Source: Lentisphaerota bacterium (lineage in GTDB: Bacteria; Verrucomicrobiota; Lentisphaeria; Victivallales; Victivallaceae). From it: a stretch of DNA of 56,158 nt. The notes under the pieces were generated by a model. That model did no database searches, was not told where the DNA came from, and saw only the letters and a program-made list of their open reading frames with translations. The position numbers were made by a program, and so were the translations under genes. Of this stretch, positions 8,259 to 15,297 are shown piece by piece; position 1 is the stretch's first letter, and every line of letters starts with the position of its first letter. The stretch spans positions 1-56,158 of the forward strand of contig SUWH01000019.1 of the NCBI GenBank assembly GCA_015061605.1. Reading direction: 5' to 3'.

Positions 8259-9629
8259 TCATGCATTGATTTCGTTAAATATTTCCTGTTTCTGTTTTAC
8301 TCCGATGGGTTCGACCGAATCGAGCAGTTCAGTTGCGGCATAGCCGATCGCCTGCCGGAACGATTTACCCATATCAAGCGAGGCGAGCTGGATGATCCCG
8401 GCGATGGAATCCGCCAGATCACGGACGGCAAATTTACGGTTGTAGATCACCTCCGGGACATTTACATCAAGATCATAGAGGTGCATTATTTTCCATGCTT
8501 CAAGTTCAGACTGTTCCAACAGATCGGCGCGGACGGCAAGGAACTGACTCGAATTCTGAAAATCCCATGCTTTGGCCTCGGCGCTCGAATTATCTCTGGA
8601 ACGGCTCTGGATCGCCAGACCGACGATTTCATAAAGTTCCCGTTTAAGGTAGTCATTTTCAGCGCGGATGGTAGACGTTTCCACTCCGGAAGGACTGATG
8701 TAACGGCTGATACCTTTTTCATCAGTCGATTCGATGATGGCGGCACTGCGGGCGACTGTGGCGGAAAAATTATCGTTTTTGCTGCCGGATGCAGAAAGTT
8801 TTCTGGCTCCTCTGGCAAAACTTTCGGAAACCACCAGCATTCCGAACATCTGCTTTACCGTATTCATCTGGGCCTCGGATTCATTGTTGAGTATCGCTTC
8901 GCTGATCCTGACCACATCTTCAAACCAATGTCCGGCATCGATTCCGAAGCCGTCCGGTTCGGTAACCGGGATAAGCGGCACCACTCCGGTGGCATTGACT
9001 CCGGCATCGACTTCAACAGTACCGGAAGCAGTCTGTTCGTAGACTTTCCACATCTCCCGGGTGTAGAGACGGCGGCGGCGCAGTTTCACCGGGGCGCGGA
9101 ACGGGTCGGAATTTAAAAATTCATTTTCAGCGGTCAACGCCCAGAGCAGTTTGCCGTCATTACCGTATGCCCAGTCGGTCACCTGCAAGGGCGAGAGAGT
9201 ACGGACATAAGGGCGCAACCGCTCTTTTTTGGCACGTTCCAGAGTGGGAACACCACTGAAATTGGGCATTTCGACACTGAGCCAGGCACGGCCGAACACG
9301 TTGAGCATGGTGGAGAGCTGCCGCATAACTTCATTGCATCGCAACCCGGAACGGCTCCAATCCTCGACCATATCCGGATTGGCATTGCGCCGCACCGGAT
9401 CGACACTTAAAACATATTGGGTGATCCTCCGGGCAATGGCGCGCGGGTAATTGAAGTAATAAGCCCGGCGGCGGCGTTCAGAAAACTCGATATCGATTTC
9501 AGAAACATGGCGTATCAAAGCCTGTTCGATATAATTTTTTCCTCCGGCATAAGCAGCAAGAGCATGTTTCCAGCAGCTCTCATTGGCGGCGTATTCCGGA
9601 TGACGGCGGTAAAACAGATAGTTGCTCAA
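8259..9629 (-). CDS. Phage portal protein
   Basis: This 456-residue protein has the position and features of a portal: the dodecameric ring at one capsid vertex through which DNA is packaged. Visible features are the N-terminal YYFNYPRAIARRITQYVLS, a central beta-rich segment, YLKRELYEIVGLAIQSRSRDNSSAEAKAW (a stem-like helix region typical of portals) and a helical C-terminus. It starts with TTG at 9629, preceded by GGAG with suitable spacing, so initiation is probably weak and would limit portal copy number. It lies between the small terminase and the scaffold gene. Confidence 0.87.
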   Translation of the reverse strand: MSNYLFYRRHPEYAANESCWKHALAAYAGGKNYIEQALIRHVSEIDIEFSERRRRAYYFNYPRAIARRITQYVLSVDPVRRNANPDMVEDWSRSGLRCNEVMRQLSTMLNVFGRAWLSVEMPNFSGVPTLERAKKERLRPYVRTLSPLQVTDWAYGNDGKLLWALTAENEFLNSDPFRAPVKLRRRRLYTREMWKVYEQTASGTVEVDAGVNATGVVPLIPVTEPDGFGIDAGHWFEDVVRISEAILNNESEAQMNTVKQMFGMLVVSESFARGARKLSASGSKNDNFSATVARSAAIIESTDEKGISRYISPSGVETSTIRAENDYLKRELYEIVGLAIQSRSRDNSSAEAKAWDFQNSSQFLAVRADLLEQSELEAWKIMHLYDLDVNVPEVIYNRKFAVRDLADSIAGIIQLASLDMGKSFRQAIGYAATELLDSVEPIGVKQKQEIFNEINA

Positions 9630-9689
9630 TGTTTTTCTCCTCGTTTTTCAAAGAAAATTTTGCAGTTCGGACCTTAATTCCCGGCAGGA

Positions 9690-10079
9690 TCAAAGTTCTG
9701 ATTCGACCGGACTCAACTGGATATTAACGGTATTTTTACCGGATTTTTTCTTTTTGGCACAATCATTGCGCCACCGTTTTGGGCGACGGTTCTGGAGCCA
9801 GAAGAGTGCTGCCCGGACATCCGGAGCGACCTCTTTACCGTTGCTGTCTTCATATCCGGTGGCACGTTTCAACAAGGCAGCTTCGACCAGATCATCACAC
9901 AGGGCGCTGCGTTGTTTGAAAAGCATATCCAATTCCGGATACTGTTTGCGATAGCGGCGCAGGGTGGTTCCGGATATTCCGAGCCACTCTGCCGCCAGGG
10001 ATGCCGGTTTGCCCGAATTGAGAAAAGCGGCGAGTTCCGGCAGACGCGGCTGTATAAGTTGATAATATTTGTTATTCAT
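9690..10079 (-). CDS. Phage terminase small subunit (TerS)
   Basis: This 129-residue DNA-binding protein has an N-terminal helix-turn-helix around ASLAAEWLGISGTTLRRYRKQ (about 27-46). It ends with the segment LLKRATGYE followed by DVRAALFWLQNRRPKRWRND, a frequent pattern in phage small terminase and terminase-like HTH proteins. It would recognise the packaging site and feed DNA to TerL. Its ATG lies inside the last codons of the upstream small gene, so the two are coupled. It is separated from terL by the whole head module, which is unusual for tailed phages. Confidence 0.8.
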   Translation of the reverse strand: MNNKYYQLIQPRLPELAAFLNSGKPASLAAEWLGISGTTLRRYRKQYPELDMLFKQRSALCDDLVEAALLKRATGYEDSNGKEVAPDVRAALFWLQNRRPKRWRNDCAKKKKSGKNTVNIQLSPVESEL

Positions 10080-10254
10080 CTTTTTTCATCGTGGTTGTTT
10101 TCAGTATTGCAGTTTTACACCCACGCACTCTATTGTCAACATATTTTGCCGGAAGTTTGCATATTGCGTCTGCAAGTTTGCGCAATCCTTCCGGACAATA
10201 AGCATTCCCGGCAAGCGATATCAGGCGATGTTCAATTGAATTTTGACTTTTCAT
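10072..10254 (-). CDS. Small basic protein leading the phage head operon (unknown)
   Basis: This is a 60-residue protein starting at MKSQNSIEHRL, with AAGGAG 8 nt upstream. An in-frame start 36 nt earlier would overlap operator site O1. The protein is basic and has one predicted helical stretch, CPEGLRKLADAICKLP. It is the first gene after the leftward promoter and overlaps the TerS start. No family is recognised. It could be an early regulator, but nothing in the sequence proves this. Confidence 0.6.
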   Translation of the reverse strand: MKSQNSIEHRLISLAGNAYCPEGLRKLADAICKLPAKYVDNRVRGCKTAILKTTTMKKDE

Positions 10255-10280
10255 GGTAAAATCTCCTTGTTTCAGATTTG

Positions 10281-10294
10281 TTGCGTGCATGCAA
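10281..10294. promoter_or_regulatory. Operator-like palindrome O1
   Basis: TTGCGTGCATGCAA has half-sites TTGCGT and TTGCAT around a 2-bp centre. It lies about 45 bp downstream of the expected start of the leftward transcript and 27 bp before the first phage gene. The sequence class is the same as O2 and O3. Confidence 0.65.
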
Positions 10295-10344
10295 TAAAAA
10301 ATTATTCTTAAATCTTTTTTTAATTAAGAAGCCTCTAAAAAATC

Positions 10345-10372
10345 AATATAATTGCATTAATGCAATTTTCAA
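10345..10372 (-). promoter_or_regulatory. Leftward promoter of the phage head module with operator O2 in its spacer
   Basis: On the minus strand TTGAAA (10367-10372) and TATATT (10345-10350) are separated by exactly 16 bp. Those 16 bp are the perfect palindrome ATTGCATTAATGCAAT (10351-10366). A protein bound there would directly block RNA polymerase. The palindrome matches O1 and O3 in its TTGC-N6-GCAA frame. Confidence 0.8.
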
Positions 10373-10416
10373 GAGGGTAAAATAATCTTTTTTTGAAAAA
10401 AATTCACTGTTTTTTC

Positions 10417-10445
10417 TTGCATGAGCGCAATAATCTGATTATATT
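10417..10445 (+). promoter_or_regulatory. Rightward promoter of the repressor gene overlapping operator O3
   Basis: TTGCAT (10417-10422) and TATATT (10440-10445) are separated by 17 bp and face the repressor gene at 10529. The third palindrome, TTGCATGAGCGCAA (10417-10430), covers the -35 box. Binding there would give negative autoregulation. Spacing between the starts of O1, O2 and O3 is 71 and 65 bp. Confidence 0.72.
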
Positions 10446-10528
10446 TGAGCTTGTAAAATCAGATGCCGGATAAAAAACAGCTCTGCTTTTGATACTTTTT
10501 ATACAAGGTTGTCTGTCAGGAGGAACAG

Positions 10529-11401
10529 ATGAAAATAGATGATGCCCTGCGGGCTAAATTGGCCGATGCGGTGGATAAAGCCGGAGGCGCACGGGAATTT
10601 TCTTTACAGTGCGGAATAAATGCTGCAAACATTTCACGCTATCTCCGCGGGGTGATCTGCAGTATAAAAGATGATAACTGGGAAAAGCTCGCTCCCTATC
10701 TTGATAACGACCAACCGGAAAATGCGGATCCCGGTCTCAATACCGACATGGTGAGATCCACTCCGGAGCTGACTGAATTTATCACTTCAAAAATGAAAAT
10801 ACTGCACATCCGCAACATCGAACAACTCCGGCAGCGGATGAATTTCAGCAATTATGAATCTCTGCGGCGGCAAATGTCCGGCAAATTGAACTGGTTCGCC
10901 GACACAGTTGCCCGGGTGTTTGAAACTCTGGAACTTGACAGTGCAGATGCACCGGTGACTGCCGGAGAAAGACGCCTCATCGACCATGCGGCAATGAAAC
11001 GGCAGGGAACCGGTGTCATGCGGATGATACCGGTGATCAAAGGTCTCGAAACGGGTACTCCGGCAATAGATGGAGAAGTCCCTGTTCCATTAAAAGATGA
11101 GCGCGATCTGCGGGCTTTCCGGATCACCGGAGAACAGATGAAGCCGCTTCTTGTTCCGGGAGACATCGGGATTTTTGAGGTGATCGATCCGGCGGAATTG
11201 TTCTCATCCGGGCAAATTGCCGCGATCCGGTATATCGACAGTATCTCCGGAAATGAAAGGTTGGTTTTCCGCCGGTTCTGCCGTGCATCGGGCGGACTTG
11301 CCGTGCTTAATTGCGATAATCCGGATTTCCCATGCATCGTCATCAATGAAAACAATATCTCCTGGTGTGCCATACTTAAAGAGCGTATCAGCAAATTCTG
11401 A
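10529..11401 (+). CDS. CI-like repressor with two HTH-like segments and inactive S24-type domain
   Basis: This 290-residue protein is divergent from the phage head module. Two helix-turn-helix-like regions can be read, at about 4-58 (REFSLQCGINAANISRYLRG) and 80-133 (NIEQLRQRMNFSNYESLRRQ). The C-terminal third has the S24/LexA-type core GEQMKPLLVPGD (201-212) followed by LVFRRF (245-250). In active members the first motif is G-D-S-M, with catalytic Ser, and the second has a catalytic Lys. Here they are Gln203 and Arg, so self-cleavage is not expected. The start has AGGAGG 6 nt upstream. Operators overlap both its own promoter and the opposing promoter, so it probably represses the phage genes and itself. 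Confidence 0.83.
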   Translation: MKIDDALRAKLADAVDKAGGAREFSLQCGINAANISRYLRGVICSIKDDNWEKLAPYLDNDQPENADPGLNTDMVRSTPELTEFITSKMKILHIRNIEQLRQRMNFSNYESLRRQMSGKLNWFADTVARVFETLELDSADAPVTAGERRLIDHAAMKRQGTGVMRMIPVIKGLETGTPAIDGEVPVPLKDERDLRAFRITGEQMKPLLVPGDIGIFEVIDPAELFSSGQIAAIRYIDSISGNERLVFRRFCRASGGLAVLNCDNPDFPCIVINENNISWCAILKERISKF

Positions 11402-11501
11402 TCCGGAATATTTTATCCTTCCGGCATAACCGTCCCGATGATTGTCCACATCAATCGGATGATATATTACGGTAAAATTTCAAAAAAAAATACTTTTACG
11501 G

Positions 11502-11530
11502 TTGACAGACAGCTATTTCAGAGGTATTGT
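11502..11530 (+). promoter_or_regulatory. Candidate promoter of the T2S operon
   Basis: TTGACA (11502-11507) is followed after 17 nt by TATTGT (11525-11530), with TATATA directly after it. The predicted leader to the first gene at 11679 is about 140 nt, long enough for regulation, though I could not assign a structure. No other good promoter is visible before the operon. Confidence 0.55.
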
Positions 11531-11678
11531 ATATAACGGGATGATTATCTTTTGCAAAATCATATATTTTTCGGTTCAATAAAATAAATCAGAGGTACGA
11601 TACGTTAAGTTTGTGAAGTCCGGAAATTCTGATCCGGGAAAATCGAAAAATCAGTACCAGAAAAACAGGAGCAGAAAA

Positions 11679-12437
11679 ATGAATGATTTGATCAAAAAGC
11701 TTGCAATTTCAATTATGTCTGTAACAGTCGCAGTCGCTTGTATCGCTGATGAATCAGACTTCGACAGCGGCAACAACCGCCCCCGCCAGCGCGAAGGACG
11801 CCAGAACCGGGAAGGCCGCGGCGGAAATCGAGGCGGAAACAACTGGGGCAGACAGGGCGGTCGCGGCGGAAACAACTGGGGCCGTCAGGGCGGACGCGGC
11901 GGATTTGACCGCAATATGATGATGCAGATGGGACAGTGGATGAGTGTTGCCCAGCGCGTACTGGCATTTGAGAGTATCCGTGAAAAATTCCCGAAAGAAA
12001 GTGCCGAACTGGACAAAGCTATCCTTGATTACGAAGCAAAATATGCCGAACTTGCCAAAAAAGCTGAAATCGAGATCCCGGCTTCTCTGGAAAATAATTT
12101 GTTGAAACTCCGTGCCGCCGACACCAAAGCTTATACCGACGCGATCAAAGCGATCAAAGAAAATTCCCGTCAGAATTTCAATAAATTGCTTGAGCTTGCC
12201 CAAAAGCATAATATCGAACTCTTCCCTGCCCGCCGGATGCCGATGCGCGAGGGCCGCAACGTGGAAGCTCCGAATAAAAGCCGCGATAACCTGCGCCCAA
12301 AAATGGGACAGCTCCGGAAAAAATATCCGGAAGAGATGAAAAAATACAATAAATTGAAAAATTCTGATCCTGCCAAAGCAAAAGAGCTGCTGGTGGAACT
12401 CATGAAACGCTCTGAAAGCGAAAAAAATAAAAAATAA
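11679..12437 (+). CDS. Secreted Gly/Arg-rich protein at the head of the T2S operon (unknown)
   Basis: This 252-residue protein has a signal peptide-like N-terminus (MNDLIKKLAISIMSVTVAVA, cleavage near Ala-Asp). A low-complexity Arg-Gly-Asn region follows (about 35-80) with the direct repeat GGNNWGRQGGRGG. After that comes a helical, charged region to the end, with several EKFPKE- and KKYPEEMKKYNKL-like segments. The start has AGGAG 7 nt upstream; a longer in-frame version lacks a good site. It lies 28 nt before the GspL-like gene and probably shares its transcript. No family is recognised. Similar Gly-rich blocks occur in the GspC-like protein of this operon, suggesting a shared role in the envelope, which is inference. 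Confidence 0.75.
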   Translation: MNDLIKKLAISIMSVTVAVACIADESDFDSGNNRPRQREGRQNREGRGGNRGGNNWGRQGGRGGNNWGRQGGRGGFDRNMMMQMGQWMSVAQRVLAFESIREKFPKESAELDKAILDYEAKYAELAKKAEIEIPASLENNLLKLRAADTKAYTDAIKAIKENSRQNFNKLLELAQKHNIELFPARRMPMREGRNVEAPNKSRDNLRPKMGQLRKKYPEEMKKYNKLKNSDPAKAKELLVELMKRSESEKNKK

Positions 12438-12465
12438 TTATTATTGTATATATATGGTGTAAAAG

Positions 12466-13698
12466 GTGGAGTTGCTCGGAATAAAAAACTTTGCGGTGTT
12501 GTATTTCACACCGGAAACAGTGCGCGGGGCAAGATTTGAACGCGCAGACAAGCAGTGGAAACTGGTCTGCTGTTCATCAGTCCCCATCGACAATGAGAAT
12601 CCCGCAGCCGCGTGGAAAAGCGTCCTCAAAGATATTGAACGGCGCGACACGCTGCTGCTTTTGACCGGTGCGTTGCCGGATGGGGTATTCTTTCAATTCA
12701 ACTCGGTGGAACTTTCCAATAAAGAACAGCGCGGAGCCGTTGAATTGGAACTGTCACGCCACCTGATGCAGATCCCCGGAGACCGTATGTTCCAGTTTGC
12801 CGCCGGCACTCCCGGAGAGGATCTCCGGGTTCCGGTCGGTGTTTATATTTTTGACTCCAAGGCACTCAACAGCGTATCTGCCGGGATGAGCCAGTGCTCA
12901 TGCCGGGCAGATGGATTCATCTACCCGTTTCTGGCATTGGAACCGGGTGATCCACAGCTTTTCCTGCCGGAAATCGAACCAGACTTCGCCTTTTTCAACG
13001 GCAGCTGGCATCCGGTCGGCAACTCCGGAGAAAGCACCGTTGACCAGTGGCAGGAGCTTATCAGTAAACTGGTCAAACTGCCGCAGGACGGTAAAGACGG
13101 ATTTGATTTCAACTTGATGCTGCCGCTCCTGATCGTTGCCAGAATGGTCATCACCGGTAAGTTTGTACGCAATCGTGCCGCTTTGGCGGTGCTTCCGGAA
13201 AAACTCCGTCCGGTGCGTTTCCGAGGACACATCATCGTCACCATTTTACTTTTGATTCTGATCGGACTCAACGGATTGTGGCAATTGAGCCGCACCTGGG
13301 GCGCAGACTACCGCAAATACAAAGCGCTGCAAAGCGAAAACCGCAAACTCAAACGGGATATAGATTCGGCGCGCCGTTCCTCCAAGCGTCTGCTCAAAGA
13401 ACAAAAAGAGATGGAGCGGGTCATCGCCGCCGGGACCGGAGATCCGGATGTGATCGCAAAATTTGCCCTGCTTTGCAATGCATTGCCCGGAAATGTTCTG
13501 GTTTCAAGTCTCCGCTGGAGCGAAAACAGTGTGGATATGGTTTTACAATGCGAAGATGCCAAACTTGATCTGCCGCGCATCATCAATCCGCTGGGCTACT
13601 GGAAAATCGGTCAGCTTCAGCAGCGGCAGGGCGGTGACAGTGCCGTTGCCACCATCAACTTGAAGCTGGTTCCCAAACGCACCGAGGTAAAAAAATGA
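12466..13698 (+). CDS. GspL / PilM-PilN-like assembly platform protein
   Basis: This 410-residue protein resembles GspL, or a PilM-PilN fusion. A cytoplasmic actin-like domain spans about 1-240, one membrane segment follows at about 250-270, then a periplasmic coiled coil (about 275-320) and a ferredoxin-like C-terminal domain. GspL recruits the GspE ATPase to the inner membrane. The start is GTG at 12466 with only a weak upstream AAAAGG. The downstream GspM-like gene overlaps by 4 nt. Identification rests on domain order and operon position since GspL sequences diverge strongly. Confidence 0.75.
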   Translation: MELLGIKNFAVLYFTPETVRGARFERADKQWKLVCCSSVPIDNENPAAAWKSVLKDIERRDTLLLLTGALPDGVFFQFNSVELSNKEQRGAVELELSRHLMQIPGDRMFQFAAGTPGEDLRVPVGVYIFDSKALNSVSAGMSQCSCRADGFIYPFLALEPGDPQLFLPEIEPDFAFFNGSWHPVGNSGESTVDQWQELISKLVKLPQDGKDGFDFNLMLPLLIVARMVITGKFVRNRAALAVLPEKLRPVRFRGHIIVTILLLILIGLNGLWQLSRTWGADYRKYKALQSENRKLKRDIDSARRSSKRLLKEQKEMERVIAAGTGDPDVIAKFALLCNALPGNVLVSSLRWSENSVDMVLQCEDAKLDLPRIINPLGYWKIGQLQQRQGGDSAVATINLKLVPKRTEVKK

Positions 13699-14432
13699 AT
13701 ATCCGTGAAGCATTGAAGACCCGTAAAGGGCAGTTGATCGCAGTATGTATCATGCTGCTTTTGAGTCAGGTATTCCTCTTTTGCACTCTGGGCAAATCAT
13801 TTTTGAAAAATATTCCCAATGCGGAAAAGATCGCCAGAATAGAAAAAGAAATCGCCCGGCAGAAAACTGAATATGCAAAATTCGCCGGGGAACGACGTTC
13901 CATGAGCAAAACCAAATCGCTCTACCGCGACCTTGCGGCGCATTCCTGGATACAGAGCCATGACGGAAGCGTTGAAACCACCTTGCGCCGCCGGATAGGC
14001 GACATAGCCGCCGCACAGCAGTTCCGTTTGAACAATATCGGAGCAGTCCGCACCGGCAGAGTCAACAATGAGTTCTTTTATGCTGAAATCGACATCAACG
14101 GTTCCGGTGAAATAAGTGATGTCATCAATCTTTTAGCCGCGTTGCGTAAAATCGAACCGGTCCTCAACTGGCGCAGACTCGACATGCGCCCGGATTACCG
14201 TTACCGCCCCAATACCGGTGTCGGCAGTGCCAACCTCGCCAGCCGTCTGGAAATTCCACCGACCCGGCTCAATTTTCACGGAGCTTTGCGGGTATTGTGT
14301 TACGATGGCCCGCTGACTCCCAAAGCGCTGGAGATCACCCGCCCGTCACTGTTTGAACTCGACCGGGCAGCCGCCGCTAAAATGCGGCAGATAGCAAAAC
14401 CTGCCACCGCAGTCAAGGAGGAGAAAAAATGA
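13695..14432 (+). CDS. GspM / PilO-like protein
   Basis: This 245-residue bitopic protein has a membrane segment at about 14-33, a short periplasmic coiled coil (AEKIARIEKEIARQKTEYA) and a ferredoxin-like region (about 95-160) as in PilO and GspM. The tail is long and less typical. It would pair with the GspL-like protein in the inner-membrane platform. The start overlaps the previous stop as ATGA, with GAGGT 7 nt upstream. Confidence 0.7.
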   Translation: MNIREALKTRKGQLIAVCIMLLLSQVFLFCTLGKSFLKNIPNAEKIARIEKEIARQKTEYAKFAGERRSMSKTKSLYRDLAAHSWIQSHDGSVETTLRRRIGDIAAAQQFRLNNIGAVRTGRVNNEFFYAEIDINGSGEISDVINLLAALRKIEPVLNWRRLDMRPDYRYRPNTGVGSANLASRLEIPPTRLNFHGALRVLCYDGPLTPKALEITRPSLFELDRAAAAKMRQIAKPATAVKEEKK

Positions 14433-15235
14433 GAAAACTTCTGATAACGGTCAACATTATCCTCGGAGTATTTCTGCTGTGGGGTTTTGCCGAAAATATC
14501 GCCGCCAGCAATACTTCTGCGGCCAATAAAAATCAAATCAAACTTCTGCCGCTGCCCAAAAACACAAAAAGCGACAATAAAAATAAATCTGCCGGACAGC
14601 AGCTGCCGCAGATCGATGAAGCGGCAAAGAAGATCATCACATTGGATGTCTTCAATAATGTCCGCAGTCCATTGGCAAATGTCCGTAACTCCCGTACCCA
14701 GCTCACTCTGGTCGGTATTTTCCGCTGCGGCAAAACTGAAGGTGCGATAATCCGGCAGAACAACCGCAACCGCCAATTCAACCCCTATCTTGCCCAGATG
14801 ATGATGCAAAGCGGTATGATGAACCGCGGCGGCATGGGAGGCAACCGGGGAGGCATGATGAACCGCGGCGGCATGGGCGGCGGACGCTTCACCAGTTGGA
14901 GTCAGATGTCCGGCCGCAGTGCCGGAGCAGAAAAACAATATGTCCGGGTCGGCGACACTTTGAGCAACGGTTACACCCTTGCCGAAGTCACCCGCACCGG
15001 TGCCACGCTTATCCGCGGCAATGACCGTATCGAACTTGAACTGCAGGATCCTTCCAAAAACCGCGCTTCCGCCAGCCGGAGCAGCAATAACCGCCGCTCC
15101 AACCCGACGCAGCAGTTCCAGCAGGCACAAATGTTCATGCAAGGTCAGATGATGCGCACCATGCAGCAGATGCAGAGGACGCTCCAGAGCCGCGACTCAA
15201 GCAGCGGCGGCAACCGGGGCGGAGCGCGCCGGTAA
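14429..15235 (+). CDS. GspC / PilP-like protein with Gly-Met-Asn-rich insertion
   Basis: This 268-residue bitopic protein has an N-terminal membrane segment (about 4-24). The periplasmic homology region reads TLVGIFRCGKTEGAIIR, continues at YVRVGDTLSNGYTLAEV and ends TLIRGNDRIELEL, the pattern of the GspC HR domain. An insertion of about 50 residues, rich in Gly, Met, Asn and Arg with NRGGMGG repeats, splits the HR domain. A Gln/Met-rich tail ends in GGNRGGARR. GspC links the platform to the secretin. The insertion is unusual and echoes the Arg-Gly-rich protein that opens the operon. The start is coupled to gspM by ATGA with a strong AAGGAGG site. Confidence 0.72.
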   Translation: MRKLLITVNIILGVFLLWGFAENIAASNTSAANKNQIKLLPLPKNTKSDNKNKSAGQQLPQIDEAAKKIITLDVFNNVRSPLANVRNSRTQLTLVGIFRCGKTEGAIIRQNNRNRQFNPYLAQMMMQSGMMNRGGMGGNRGGMMNRGGMGGGRFTSWSQMSGRSAGAEKQYVRVGDTLSNGYTLAEVTRTGATLIRGNDRIELELQDPSKNRASASRSSNNRRSNPTQQFQQAQMFMQGQMMRTMQQMQRTLQSRDSSSGGNRGGARR

Positions 15236-15297
15236 GCAAACTTGAAAAAAAAGAAAACGATAATTTATAATCAATAATTGTAATAAAGAGGTGTCGG

